DNA from: Bradyrhizobium sp. OK095
GTDB lineage: Bacteria; Pseudomonadota; Alphaproteobacteria; Rhizobiales; Xanthobacteraceae
Length of the DNA stretch: 64,000 bases
Assembly (NCBI RefSeq): GCF_900109945.1
Contig: NZ_FOBX01000012.1
Coordinates: forward strand, 170,327-234,326
Direction of reading: 5' to 3'
Shown: in pieces, positions 42,734 through 50,984 of the stretch
How positions within the stretch are numbered: position 1 is the stretch's first letter
Layout: each line of letters starts with the position of its first letter
Notes under the pieces: model-generated
Told to the model about the DNA's origin: nothing
Database searches by the model: none
The model's input: only the letters and a program-made list of their open reading frames with translations
Translations under genes and position numbers: made by a program

Positions 42734-43906
42734 TTAGGCCGTTTCCGCCATCAGTTCGCGGCCGATCAGCATGCGTCGCACCTCCGAGGTGCCGGCGCCG
42801 ATCTCATAGAGCTTGGCATCGCGCCAGAGCCGGCCGACCGGAAATTCGGATGTATAGCCGACGCCGCCAAGCGCCTGGATCGCCTCGCCCGCCATCCAGG
42901 TCGCCTTCTCCGCGGAATAGAGGATCGCGGCGGCTGCGTCCTTGCGCAAGCTGCGGGCGTGGTCGGCGCGGTCGCAGGCGCGCCCGACCGCATAGACATA
43001 GGCGCGCGCCGACTGCCAGGTCGCGTACATGTCGGCGAGCTTGCCCTGCATCAGCTGGAAATCGCCGATCGGCTGCCCGAACTGCTTGCGTTCATGCATG
43101 TAGGGCACCACCGCGTCCATGCAGGCCGCCATGATCCCGAGCGGGCCGCCTGAGAGAACCGTGCGCTCATAGTCGAGGCCGGACATCAGCACCTTGACGC
43201 CCTCGCCCACCTTGCCCATCACGTTCTCCTCCGGCACCTCGCATTCGTCGAAGAACAACGGATAGGTGTTGGAGCCGCGCATGCCGAGCTTGTCGAGATG
43301 CTGGCCGTGGGTAAAGCCCTTGAAGCCTTTTTCAATGAGGAAGGCGGTCATGCCGCGCGGGCCGGCTTCCGGATCGGTCTTGGCGTAGACGACCAACACG
43401 TCGGCGTCGCCGCCATTGGTGATCCACATTTTTGAGCCGTTGAGCACGTAGCGGTCGCCGCGCTTGTCGGCGCGCAGCTTCATCGAGACGACATCGGAGC
43501 CAGCGCCGGGCTCGGACATCGCGAGCGCGCCGACATGCTCGCCGGAGATCAGTTTTGGCAGATAGCGCGCGCGCTGTGCCTCGTTGCCGTTGCGGCTGAT
43601 CTGGTTGACGCAGAGGTTGGAATGGGCGCCGTAGGACAGGCCTACGGCGGCGGACCCGCGCGAAACCTCCTCCATGGCGACGATATGGGCGAGATAGCCC
43701 ATGTTCGAGCCGCCATATTGCTCCGGCGCAGTCATGCCGTGCAGGCCGAGGTCGCCGAGGCGCTTCCAGAGATCGGCCGGGAACAGATTGGCCTTCTCGA
43801 TCTCGGCGGCGCGCGGGGCGATCTCCGCCTCCACGAAGGCGCGCAGCGTGTCGCGCAACATGCCGATGTCTTCGCCCAGATCGAAATCGATGCTCGGGAT
43901 GTTCAA
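42734..43906 (-). CDS. Isovaleryl-CoA dehydrogenase
   Basis: This 390-residue flavoprotein converts isovaleryl-CoA to 3-methylcrotonyl-CoA in leucine breakdown, passing electrons to ETF. The catalytic base is Glu247 in GLDYERTVLSGGPLG, the position that marks isovaleryl-CoA dehydrogenases (Glu254 in the human enzyme). Other acyl-CoA dehydrogenase motifs are AMSEPGAGSDVVSMK and KMWITNGG, and QALGGVGYTSEFPVGRLWRD near the C-terminus. It begins with TTG at 43906, supported by GGAGGAA six bases upstream. It leads the leucine cluster and is divergent from the AraC-family regulator. Confidence 0.94.
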   Translation of the reverse strand: MNIPSIDFDLGEDIGMLRDTLRAFVEAEIAPRAAEIEKANLFPADLWKRLGDLGLHGMTAPEQYGGSNMGYLAHIVAMEEVSRGSAAVGLSYGAHSNLCVNQISRNGNEAQRARYLPKLISGEHVGALAMSEPGAGSDVVSMKLRADKRGDRYVLNGSKMWITNGGDADVLVVYAKTDPEAGPRGMTAFLIEKGFKGFTHGQHLDKLGMRGSNTYPLFFDECEVPEENVMGKVGEGVKVLMSGLDYERTVLSGGPLGIMAACMDAVVPYMHERKQFGQPIGDFQLMQGKLADMYATWQSARAYVYAVGRACDRADHARSLRKDAAAAILYSAEKATWMAGEAIQALGGVGYTSEFPVGRLWRDAKLYEIGAGTSEVRRMLIGRELMAETA

Positions 43907-43981
43907 GGCGATTCCTCCGTATTTTGGGGTCCGAACCTAACGGCATCAGGGCCCTTCTGCGGTCGAAAAGGTTGCATTTTC

Positions 43982-43995
43982 CGCCAAACTTGGCG
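43982..43995. promoter_or_regulatory. Short inverted repeat between the dehydrogenase and AraC genes
   Basis: CGCCAA-AC-TTGGCG is a perfect 6-2-6 palindrome in the 110-base divergent gap, 22 bases before the AraC-family start. Autoregulation or control of the leucine cluster is possible but unproven. Confidence 0.35.
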
Positions 43996-44016
43996 AGGAT
44001 TTCCGAGAGGAATCCG

Positions 44017-45045
44017 ATGCCTTTCCAGACCGCAACCGCGCTCCAGCGCCGGGCCGTGACCCCCGCCGCCTTCGTTCGCGGCGTCGTTGCCGCCTATGCC
44101 AGATACGGCCGCGATCCGACCGAGGCGCTGAGCCGGGGTCAGGTAGCGCCAGACCTTGTCAATTCTCCGGACGGGCGGGTCACAGCCGCCCAGTTCGAGG
44201 CCCTGGCCGGCCACGCCATGCGCGAGCTCGACGACGAGGCGCTGGGCTGGTTCTCGCGAAGGCTGCCCTGGGGCAGCTACGGTATGCTGTGCCGCGCCTC
44301 GATCACAGCCCCGACGCTCGAAGTCGCGCTAAAACGCTGGTGCCGGCATCATCGCCTGCTCACCGAGGACGTGCTGCTCGATCTCGCGGTCGGCGACGAG
44401 ACCGCGACCGTGTCGATCCGCGAGTTGCGTGACCTCGGGCCGTTACGCGAGTTCTGCCTGGTCACGCTGCTCCGCTACGCGCTCGGCTTCTCCTGCTGGG
44501 CAGTAGACTCCAGGATCGCGCTTCGCACCGCGGAATTCCCCCACCCCGAGCCCGGCCATGTCTCGGTCTATCCGACCATCTTTTGCCGAAATATCCGCTT
44601 CGATGCGGACCACGCGTCCATCACCTTCGACAAGCACTATCTGTCGCTGCCGCTGACACGCAGCGCCGCCGATCTCGACAACATGCTCAAAGGCGCGTTG
44701 CGGCTGACCGTGCTGCCTTATCGGCGCGACCGGCTGCTGGTCGAGCGCGTGCGGCGCGTGCTGCGCGATGCGCGCGGACGCAGTCTCGGCGCCGAGGATG
44801 TCGCAAGCGAGCTGGCGCTCTCCACCCGCACCATGCACCGGCGCCTGCGCGAGGAAGCAACCTCGCTACGCGATCTCAAGGAAGAAGCGAAGTTCGAGCT
44901 GGCAAAACAGGAGCTGATGCGCGGACGGGCGCCGATCAAGCGGATCGCGGAGATCGCCGGTTTCCGCAACGAGAAGAGTTTTTCGCGGGCTTTTCGCAGC
45001 TGGACCGGCGCAAGCCCGCGCGAGTTTCGCGGCCGGTATCGGTGA
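44017..45045 (+). CDS. AraC-family regulator with arabinose-binding-like N-terminus
   Basis: This 342-residue protein begins at ATG 44017, with GAGAGG upstream. Residues about 15-200 form an Arabinose_bd (PF12625) ligand domain of the OruR/ToxR type (SYGMLCRASITAPTLEVALK, RWCRHHRLL). The last 90 residues hold two helix-turn-helix motifs: LGAEDVASELALSTRTMHRR and IKRIAEIAGFRNEKSFSRAF, ending SPREFRGRYR. Being divergent from isovaleryl-CoA dehydrogenase, it may control the leucine cluster, although bacterial liu operons are more often run by MerR-type LiuR or by TetR regulators. The connection rests on position. Confidence 0.85.
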   Translation: MPFQTATALQRRAVTPAAFVRGVVAAYARYGRDPTEALSRGQVAPDLVNSPDGRVTAAQFEALAGHAMRELDDEALGWFSRRLPWGSYGMLCRASITAPTLEVALKRWCRHHRLLTEDVLLDLAVGDETATVSIRELRDLGPLREFCLVTLLRYALGFSCWAVDSRIALRTAEFPHPEPGHVSVYPTIFCRNIRFDADHASITFDKHYLSLPLTRSAADLDNMLKGALRLTVLPYRRDRLLVERVRRVLRDARGRSLGAEDVASELALSTRTMHRRLREEATSLRDLKEEAKFELAKQELMRGRAPIKRIAEIAGFRNEKSFSRAFRSWTGASPREFRGRYR

Positions 45046-45059
45046 AGCCGACAAACAAG

Positions 45060-45091
45060 TACGGCCTCCGCGGTCGAACGCAGAGGCCGTA
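45060..45091. terminator. Weak hairpin between convergent regulators
   Basis: TACGGCCTC (45060-45068) pairs with GAGGCCGTA (45083-45091). There is no T-run after it on either strand, so this is a weak terminator call between the AraC and Lrp genes. Confidence 0.35.
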
Positions 45092-45150
45092 TCGGTACGC
45101 CTGAACTGGAGATTTCGCATCCCCGATCCGCGCCGGAAAGCGCGCAATCC

Positions 45151-45636
45151 CTACCTCGCCGTCACGCCCTCCTGCAACGGCAGCGGCACGTCCTTTGCGA
45201 CGCCCAGCACCGGGAAGCTGCGGACGTTCCTCACATCAGGCATCGCGGCGAAATGCAGGAGCTGCTGGCGCATGCTCTCGACGCTCGGCGCCACGCATTT
45301 GAGGAGATAGTCGGTGTCGCCGGAAATCCGCCAGCACTGCTGGATGCGCGGGATCGCCGATATCGAGCTCTCGAACGCCTCCAGCACCGGCTGGGCCTGG
45401 CTGCCGAGCTGGATCGAGACGAACGACACCACCTCATAGCCGAGTAGTCGCTCGTCGATGACGGCACGGATCGCCCGGATCACGCCGCGGCTGAACAGCG
45501 ATTTCAGCCGCCGCAGGCAGTTGGGTGCGGAGACGCCGACGCGCAGCGCCAGCTCGTTGTTGCGGATACGCCCGTCCTGCTGGAGCTCGGACAGTATCTT
45601 CAGATCGACGCCGTCGAGCTGGTCACGCCCGGCCAT
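45151..45636 (-). CDS. Lrp/AsnC-family transcriptional regulator
   Basis: This 161-residue regulator starts at ATG 45636 with GAGG upstream; extensions to 45651 or 45729 are open, but they run into a repeat. The N-terminal helix-turn-helix is LDGVDLKILSELQQDGRIRN then LALRVGVSAPNCLRRLKSLF. The RAM domain (VVSFVSIQLGSQAQPVLEAF, RISGDTDYLLKCVAPSVESM) binds an amino acid and makes the oligomer. Next to the leucine cluster, leucine or another branched-chain ligand is plausible. Confidence 0.9.
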   Translation of the reverse strand: MAGRDQLDGVDLKILSELQQDGRIRNNELALRVGVSAPNCLRRLKSLFSRGVIRAIRAVIDERLLGYEVVSFVSIQLGSQAQPVLEAFESSISAIPRIQQCWRISGDTDYLLKCVAPSVESMRQQLLHFAAMPDVRNVRSFPVLGVAKDVPLPLQEGVTAR

Positions 45637-45724
45637 CCCCCACCTCGTCATGGTCGTGTCATGCGAGGCAGCGAAGCACGGGGTGGAAACGCTGCCAAGG
45701 GTCTGGACGCTGGATGACTTCTCC

Positions 45725-45799
45725 GTCATGGCCGGGCAAAACGTGGATGCCCGGGACGTCTGCGCAAAGACGCGCTTCGCGCTTTTGCCCAGGCATGAC
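45725..45799. repeat. Palindromic intergenic repeat element (Bradyrhizobium type)
   Basis: GTCATGGCCGGGCAAAA (45725-45741) and TTTTGCCCAGGCATGAC (45783-45799) are an imperfect 17-base inverted pair enclosing an inner region with CGCAAAGACGCGCTTCGCGC. This looks like the intergenic palindromic units scattered through Bradyrhizobium genomes; copy number needs a genome search. It sits between the Lrp and NDUFS4-like genes. Confidence 0.6.
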
Positions 45800-45822
45800 G
45801 ACGGCTCGAACGAGAATGATCT

Positions 45823-46128
45823 TTAGTGCGTCCAGGGCTCGCCGCGGCGGAACGAGAAATTGTCCGAATACGCGACCGGGCGGCGGATCGAATCCTGGGG
45901 CTCGATCACCTGGTAGGCGATGCCCTTGCGCTCGCAATAGGCGACCGCCTCTTCCTTGCTGTGGAAGTGCAGGGTGATCTGCTGCTTCATGTCGCCCGAC
46001 GAGGTCCAGCCCATCAGCGGCTCGACCGCGCGCGGCTGCTCCGGCTCGTAGTCGATCTGCCATTCCTTGGTCTTGGATCGGCCGGATTGCATCGCGTTCT
46101 TGGCGGGCTTGAAAATGCGTGCGGTCAT
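45823..46128 (-). CDS. NDUFS4-like accessory subunit of Complex I
   Basis: This 101-residue protein belongs to the ETC_C1_NDUFS4 family (PF04800), an accessory subunit shared by alphaproteobacteria and mitochondria. Motifs are MTARIFKPAKNAMQSGRSKT, then WQIDYEPEQPRAVEPLMGW and LHFHSKEEAVAYCERKG, with YSDNFSFRRGEPWTH at the end. In mitochondria it stabilises the NADH-binding arm; its job in bacteria is presumed similar. Here it is encoded alone, away from the nuo operon, as is usual. Confidence 0.93.
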   Translation of the reverse strand: MTARIFKPAKNAMQSGRSKTKEWQIDYEPEQPRAVEPLMGWTSSGDMKQQITLHFHSKEEAVAYCERKGIAYQVIEPQDSIRRPVAYSDNFSFRRGEPWTH

Positions 46129-46350
46129 GGTCGGTCCGGGCCTCGTCTTTTCGTTCGAATTCGATGCGTGACGGTAGCAGTTGGTGCAAACCGCGGGCAT
46201 AGTATAGAGACACCTTTCGGGAACTGATCGGTGATTCCGGGCCCCCGGATGCCTCGTCGACGGGTATAGTCATTATGCTGCACCGTGACAATTGCGTACC
46301 CGCCGTCCGCTCGGGGATCCCGCCCGGTGGCGCCCCCGTCTCGCCGCCTC

Positions 46351-46425
46351 CCAAGAGTCCGCCCTCCAAGAGTCCGCCCTCCAAGAGTCCGCCCTCCAAG
46401 AATCTGCACTCCAGGTATCCGTCCC
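46351..46425 (+). repeat. 15-base tandem repeat before the OpgC-like gene
   Basis: CCAAGAGTCCGCCCT occurs three times in a row (46351-46395), followed by a diverged fourth unit CCAAGAATCTGCACT (46396-46410) and a faint fifth. Read in the frame of the downstream gene it would give QESAL repeats; in another frame PPSKS. Confidence 0.85.
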
Positions 46426-46444
46426 CTTCGAAAGCCCCCGTCGC

Positions 46445-47617
46445 ATGGCCTTTTTGAACGTCAGCGCAACGCTCCCCGAGAAAGGCCGCGACCTCAGGCT
46501 CGACCTGTTTCGCGGCGTCGCCAACTGGGCGATCTTCCTCGACCACATCCCCGACAATATCGTGAACTGGATCACGACCCGCAATTACGGCTTCTCTGAC
46601 GCAGCCGACCTGTTCGTCTTCATCTCCGGCTACACGGCCTCCTTCGTCTATGCGCGGATGATGCTGGATCGCGGCTTCGTCGTCGGCGCTACGCGGCTGA
46701 CCAAGCGAGTCTGGCAGCTCTACGTCGCCCACATCATCCTGTTCGTGATCTACATCGCCTCGATCAGCTATCTCGCGCTGCGCTTCGGCGATTCCGAGAT
46801 GATCAACGAGTTCAACGTCGCCGGCCTCGTCGACAACGCCACCGAGACGCTGCGCCAGGGCCTGTTCCTGCGCTTCAAGCCGCTCAATCTCGACGTGCTG
46901 CCGCTCTACATCGTGCTGATGGGCCTGTTTCCGCCTGTGCTGTGGTTCATGCTGCGCAAGCCGGATTTGACCATGGTCTTGTCGATCGTGCTGTGGCTCG
47001 CCGCGAGGCATTACGGCCTCAACCTGACCGCCTATCCGGCCGGCCAGTGGTACTTCAACCCGTATGCCTGGCAGGTGCTGTTCGTGTTCGGCGCCTGGTG
47101 TGCGATGGGCGGGGCGCGGCGCTCGATGACGCTGATCAATTCGCCCATCACGCTGTGGGTCTGCTTCTCTTATCTCGCCTTCGCGCTGGTCATGACCATG
47201 GCCGGCCGCTTCCCCAGCCTCGGCGGCATGTTGCCGGAATGGCTGTTCTCGGCCTTCAACCCGAACGACAAGACCAATCTTGCGCCCTACCGCTTCATCC
47301 ACTTCGTCGTGATCGTGATCCTGGTGATCCGCTTCGTGCCGAAGGAGTGGCCGGGGCTGGAATGGAAGGTGTTCGATCCCATCATCGTCTGCGGCCAGCA
47401 ATCGCTCGCGGTGTTTTGCGTCGGCGTGTTTCTGTCCTTCGTCGGCCATTTCGAGCTGTCGATGAGCTCGGGCTCGCTGTTCGCGCAGCTCTTTGTCAGC
47501 ATCGCCGGCATCGCGATCATGACGACGGTGGCCTATTACATCTCGTGGTCGAAGCGGCAGGACAAGCCGCTGAAGCCGCCGCCCGCCAAGCCGGCTGCGA
47601 CGGCGAAGGCCGCCTGA
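46445..47617 (+). CDS. OpgC-domain membrane protein (acyltransferase-3-like)
   Basis: This 390-residue inner-membrane protein has ten or more helices and the OpgC fold (PF10129). The opening GRDLRLDLFRGVANWAIFLD with an arginine and LDHIPDNI motif and DAADLFVFISGYTASFVYAR are the family hallmarks. OpgC/MdoC adds succinyl groups to periplasmic glucans in enterobacteria; in rhizobia relatives act on cyclic glucans or other polysaccharides. The substrate is not known here. ATG at 46445 is chosen because it begins just before the conserved part; a TTG at 46292 in frame would add QESAL repeats. No strong ribosome site precedes either. Confidence 0.82.
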   Translation: MAFLNVSATLPEKGRDLRLDLFRGVANWAIFLDHIPDNIVNWITTRNYGFSDAADLFVFISGYTASFVYARMMLDRGFVVGATRLTKRVWQLYVAHIILFVIYIASISYLALRFGDSEMINEFNVAGLVDNATETLRQGLFLRFKPLNLDVLPLYIVLMGLFPPVLWFMLRKPDLTMVLSIVLWLAARHYGLNLTAYPAGQWYFNPYAWQVLFVFGAWCAMGGARRSMTLINSPITLWVCFSYLAFALVMTMAGRFPSLGGMLPEWLFSAFNPNDKTNLAPYRFIHFVVIVILVIRFVPKEWPGLEWKVFDPIIVCGQQSLAVFCVGVFLSFVGHFELSMSSGSLFAQLFVSIAGIAIMTTVAYYISWSKRQDKPLKPPPAKPAATAKAA

Positions 47618-47748
47618 GCCGGGGGCGTCAGATGCCTTCCATCCGATTGACCTGCGTCAACCGGCAGAGGCGGCGGCCGACGTAGTGTTACTCCGATACG
47701 GACCGCCGCACCGATTGCCGGCGACATCCCCTCGGACAAGGCCAACAC

Positions 47749-48174
47749 ATGTCATATCATTTTCACGCCGTGGTCTGGATCGACCACTCGCAGGCCCGGA
47801 TCTTCCATCTCGGCCTGAGCGGCTCCGATGAAATCACGCTGCATCCGCATCTGGCGACGCGCCATCTCCATCATAAGGCCAATGTGACCGGCAGCGGCCA
47901 TGCTGCGCCCGACAAGACGTTTTACAATGAGGTAACCCAAGCCCTCGCCGATGCCGGCGAAATCCTGATCATCGGCCCGGCAAACGCGAAGACGGAACTC
48001 GCCAGCCACATTCGCGCACACGCGCCCGATATCGCCAAGCGGATTGCCGGGGTGGAGGCAGCCGATCATCCCTCCGACAACGAGATCGTCGCCTACGCGA
48101 AGCGCCACTTCAAATTGCCTGCGCCGCGCGTGCAGGCGCCGGGCTCGGCCCCGGGTGAGAGACAGTCGCGTTGA
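47749..48174 (+). CDS. Bacterial eRF1-related translational-machinery-type protein
   Basis: This 141-residue protein begins MSYHFHAVVWIDHSQARIFH, the hallmark of a small rhizobial family usually annotated as translational machinery protein and distantly related to the bacterial baeRF/eRF1 group. The segment KTFYNEVTQALADAGEILII followed by GPANAKTELASHI matches the phosphate-loop-like middle, and the C-terminus is Pro/Ala-rich and basic. Ribosome rescue or stress roles have been suggested for the wider group; none is shown here. It starts with ATG at 47749. Confidence 0.75.
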   Translation: MSYHFHAVVWIDHSQARIFHLGLSGSDEITLHPHLATRHLHHKANVTGSGHAAPDKTFYNEVTQALADAGEILIIGPANAKTELASHIRAHAPDIAKRIAGVEAADHPSDNEIVAYAKRHFKLPAPRVQAPGSAPGERQSR

Positions 48175-48188
48175 GACGGGGCGCCGTC

Positions 48189-48246
48189 CAGAGCGTTTTC
48201 CAGCGAAGTGACACCGGTTCGCGTGAGGAAAACGCGTCAAAACAGA
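48189..48246. repeat. Dispersed intergenic repeat with inverted ends
   Basis: GCGTTTTCC (48193-48201) pairs with GGAAAACGC (48227-48235) around CAGCGAAGTGACACCGGTTC. I recognise this as a repeated intergenic sequence of Rhizobiales; only one copy is seen in the window. Confidence 0.5.
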
Positions 48247-48252
48247 AATCTG

Positions 48253-48285
48253 GAGCCCCGTTCCGATTCGATCGGAACGGGGCTC
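48253..48285 (-). terminator. Strong hairpin at the end of 48285-48479
   Basis: GAGCCCCGTTCCGAT (48253-48267) pairs perfectly with ATCGGAACGGGGCTC (48271-48285), loop TCG. It overlaps the stop codon of the minus-strand gene. The T-run after it is poor (CCAGATTTCTGTTTTG). Almost the same hairpin follows the HU gene at 57367-57397. Confidence 0.65.
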
Positions 48286-48479
48286 TAGGCCGCCTCTTCG
48301 CCGTTGAACTCGGTGAACTTCTTGTAGATCCAGTCGCGGCCGTCGTGGCGGCGCCAGACTTTTCCGACCACGAGCTGCCCGTTGATCGAGCGGCGCGGCA
48401 CGATCACGGTCCAGAGGTGCCAGATCTCGGTCCAGCTCGACTTCGGATGGACTGTTTTGACGTTGCGATCGAAAGACAT
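48285..48479 (-). CDS. Small 64-residue protein, unknown
   Basis: The frame from ATG 48479 encodes MSFDRNVKTVHPKSSWTEIW then HLWTVIVPRRSINGQLVVGK and a Trp/Lys-rich end (VWRRHDGRDWIYKKF). It is soluble with alternating strands and basic residues. The longer open frame to 48602 adds unconvincing residues. I recognise no named family, though the coding pattern looks real. The stop lies in a strong hairpin. Confidence 0.6.
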   Translation of the reverse strand: MSFDRNVKTVHPKSSWTEIWHLWTVIVPRRSINGQLVVGKVWRRHDGRDWIYKKFTEFNGEEAA

Positions 48480-49258
48480 GACGCAAAACTCACAGGATAC
48501 GCGCGCCGCGACGAACTGTGATCCCTGTGTGAGCACCTGAAACAGGCAGCCCATCGCGCGCCTCGCGGACCTGATCACAGCAATCGATGCAGCCGCAACC
48601 ACCGCTTGCCCTTAACCTAACCGATCAACCTTACTTCTCATGTATCGGTGGCCGGACCGGTTGAAAACCGGCGCGGATTTTTCTAGAGTGCATGCACAAT
48701 TTGAGAATGACCGTGCCGTTTTAGGCGCGCCTTGCAATTTTGAACTGACTCGAATTTTTCAAAAGAATTGACCGGCCGGGGGCGACCACAATGAATTTGC
48801 AATGTGCATGTTTGCGCCTGGAGGTGCGTTCGACGCCGCCTGCGCCGCTCATCCGGACGTCCATTCAAGAACCGCCGAAGGCCGCGAACGACAACCAGCT
48901 GGTCTGGCCGTATTTGCCGTTTCCGCTCGGCTGGTGCGCGACGAACTGATCGAGCTTCGTTCGAAAACGCTCCGGAAAAGCGCAACGCCGCGCAAGCGGA
49001 ATATCATCGCTTGGCGGCGTCCGTTTAGGTATTGGGCGCTGAAATCCCCAATACTCATATGTCTATGGCGACAGCCAAAGGTTCGATGAATCCGGACTAA
49101 TTCTGCGCCGGTCGGACAGTGCCAATGCCTTGAAAAATCGCGCAGAAGTCGCGTTGTGCGGAGAATGAGCGCCCAGGCTTTGGAAGGCTCGGCCCAGGTT
49201 CGCGCAAACGTGTCGGGACGCAATAGGCCGCGTGCCCGCCCCGGCAACCGAGCCCGGC
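48480..49258. other. Long non-coding stretch
   Basis: This 779-base region has no gene I can support; frames on both strands lack family character. One hairpin is present at 49029-49054 (GTATTGGG pairing with CCCAATAC), whose loop side contains GGCGCTGAAATCCC, a 14-mer also found at both ends of the element at 57173-57301. Confidence 0.5.
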
Positions 49259-49627
49259 CTAGACGCTGGCGCTGGATGCGCCCTGGGCATTGGAGCCTAG
49301 CGAGCCCTGCGCGTTGTAGGTCTGCCCCGCCTGACTGCCTTGACTGTTTTGCGCGCTCCCCGAAGTCTCGACCTCGGTCGTGCCGTCGGAATAGGTGATC
49401 GTCGTGGTAGTGATGCCGTCCATGGTGATGGAGACCTCGCTGACGACGGTCTTGGCCGAGCCGCCGCCCGAGCCCGAGCTCCCGCCCGCCGATTGCGAGG
49501 ACGATGTCGCCGAGGTCGAGGACGTTGCTGATGTCGATGACGTCGCCGACGTCGCGGACGACGACGTGGCGGTCGCCGCGGATGTTGTCGCCGCCGGGCT
49601 GGTTGATGCAATCGCACTGATCGACAT
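49259..49627 (-). CDS. Ser/Thr/Ala low-complexity protein, unknown
   Basis: This 122-residue protein is dominated by Ser, Thr and Ala (MSISAIASTSPAATTSAATA, repeated TSSTSAT units). An ordered stretch, VVSEVSITMDGITTTTITYS-DGTTEV, breaks the pattern, and a Gln/Gly/Ser-rich tail closes it. There is no signal peptide and no membrane segment. Similar Ser-rich proteins occur in Bradyrhizobium, and secretion by a non-Sec route is possible but unproven. The start is ATG at 49627. Confidence 0.6.
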   Translation of the reverse strand: MSISAIASTSPAATTSAATATSSSATSATSSTSATSSTSATSSSQSAGGSSGSGGGSAKTVVSEVSITMDGITTTTITYSDGTTEVETSGSAQNSQGSQAGQTYNAQGSLGSNAQGASSASV

Positions 49628-49945
49628 GAAAGCCTCGCCTGGAAGAACCCCGGGGCACAGCGACAGTTGCGCGCCCTATTCTCCTCTTGAACGCGGCAGG
49701 CGCGCGAAGCAGGCGCCGGCGGCGGGAAAAAATCGATTGCCACGCATTTCCGGGCCCGAGGCCAGCAACCAATCGCTGTGCAGCGCGTTGCAGCTTTCCC
49801 ACGCGTCCGGGTATCCGCCACGCCTCAGCGGGGCCTGCCGGGACAATCACCTTGTCTCACGTCCGTGTGAGCTGGAGCACGGCCGGTGAATTTATTCAGG
49901 CGAGCTGAGACCAATGAACAGCAGGCCGCAAGGCAAGGGGATGCT
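49628..49945. other. Divergent intergenic region
   Basis: This 318-base stretch between the Ser-rich protein and the small membrane protein has no supported gene and no evident hairpin. An in-frame GTG at 49886 could lengthen the next gene but has no good ribosome site. Confidence 0.4.
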
Positions 49946-50107
49946 GTGAGTCAGATCGATACGACCGAGAAACTCTCGGAGGCGCCGGAGACCGGAAGCT
50001 CGTTGTTCGCGCTGTGCGGACTCGGCGTCGCCGGGATTGCGATGCTGGGCTGGGTCTGCGGCCTCGCCTGGATCGCTTGGCGCCTCGTTGACTGGCTGCT
50101 GTTCTGA
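49946..50107 (+). CDS. 53-residue single-helix membrane protein (paralogue of 26660-26821)
   Basis: GTG at 49946 has AAGGGG at good spacing (AAGGGGATGCT), giving a 53-residue protein: MSQIDTTEKLSEAPETGSSL, a helix (LGVAGIAMLGWVCGLAWIAW) and RLVDWLLF. It is the same length as the protein at 26660-26821 and keeps its M(S/T)Q, TE, LF, GI-ML-W-GL-W and WL positions. The 3' part is repeated in decayed form at 50985-51060. Function unknown. Confidence 0.7.
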   Translation: MSQIDTTEKLSEAPETGSSLFALCGLGVAGIAMLGWVCGLAWIAWRLVDWLLF

Positions 50108-50153
50108 CTTCCGGAACGCCACCGGAGCTCCGGCCACGTCCCGGCAGTCCCCC

Positions 50154-50876
50154 TCAGTAGTGGTAATTCACGCCGACGGTCGCGGCATGGATCGTATCCT
50201 TGAGATGGGCCACGGTGATGCCTTCGACAGGACTGATCAACTGGATCGGACCCTTGGTGCCGAAGTCGTGGTAATTGTATTCGACATTGGCCGACCAGCT
50301 TGGCGCAAACGCCCATTCCACGCCGGCGCCCAATGTCCAACCGGTCCGCATCACCGACGCGCTGGGGTCGATCGCGAAACCTGCGGCCGGGCTGATGTAG
50401 GCATCATCGACCTTCTCGTGAGTCCAGGCGACGCCGCCCCGCGCATAGAACAGCCAGCCCAAGCCATAGGCGTAGCCGAGCCGCGCCGTGACTGAGCCGA
50501 GAAAATCGTTCTTGAGGCCGAACTGCGATGGCACGAGGAGGTTGCCGAGCGCGGGAAATCTGACATTGCTGCCATGGTGGCTCGACAAGCTCGCTCCTGC
50601 GGCACGGCCCTCGGCGCCGACGACCCAGTTGGATGCGAATTGATGGTCGCAGCCGACCTGTCCACCGCCGACAACGCCGGCCGCGCCGAAATCGAGTGTC
50701 CCCCCGGCGATGTTGATCGTGCGATCGTCGCTCGCAGCGACGCCGAGATGACCGCCGACATAGCAACCAGTCCAGTTGAATGTGACCGGTGCAGCAGGCA
50801 GCTGCGCATAATCAGCCGCAGACGCGGTCGTCGCGGACAGGGCGAGAATCGCCGCGCCGCACAGAGCTCTAAACAT
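50154..50876 (-). CDS. Outer-membrane beta-barrel protein (Omp25/31-like)
   Basis: This 240-residue protein has a signal peptide (MFRALCGAAILALSATTASA) and then eight likely beta strands. The family features are FNWTGCYVGGHLGVAASD, ASNWVVGAEGRAAGA, VTARLGYAYGLGWLFYARGG and the C-terminal strands WSANVEYNYHDFGTKG and HAATVGVNYHY, the last ending in tyrosine. Proteins of this form are abundant surface antigens in Rhizobiales. The start is ATG 50876. A truncated copy of its C-terminal 49 codons lies at 51108-51256. Confidence 0.87.
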   Translation of the reverse strand: MFRALCGAAILALSATTASAADYAQLPAAPVTFNWTGCYVGGHLGVAASDDRTINIAGGTLDFGAAGVVGGGQVGCDHQFASNWVVGAEGRAAGASLSSHHGSNVRFPALGNLLVPSQFGLKNDFLGSVTARLGYAYGLGWLFYARGGVAWTHEKVDDAYISPAAGFAIDPSASVMRTGWTLGAGVEWAFAPSWSANVEYNYHDFGTKGPIQLISPVEGITVAHLKDTIHAATVGVNYHY

Positions 50877-50984
50877 GTCCTGACATTCCCCATTGCACGC
50901 GCGGAGACATTGGCACGCGAGGCTGACGCGGAGGTTGTGTGCAAGACAAGATGTCGCGGGAATGGTCTGCCGCCTTGAGCCCGA

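Noticed and set aside
46351..46425. CRISPR array
   Set aside because: The 15-base units are adjacent with no spacers; this is a simple tandem repeat.
45659..47449. Minus-strand frame of 596 residues
   Set aside because: It runs antisense to the OpgC-like gene and through the NDUFS4-like gene in the wrong frame and crosses repeats; no motif.
48849..49850. 333-residue minus-strand frame
   Set aside because: The convincing gene here is the 122-residue Ser/Thr-rich frame at 49259-49627; the long frame is Arg-rich antisense-like sequence through non-coding DNA.
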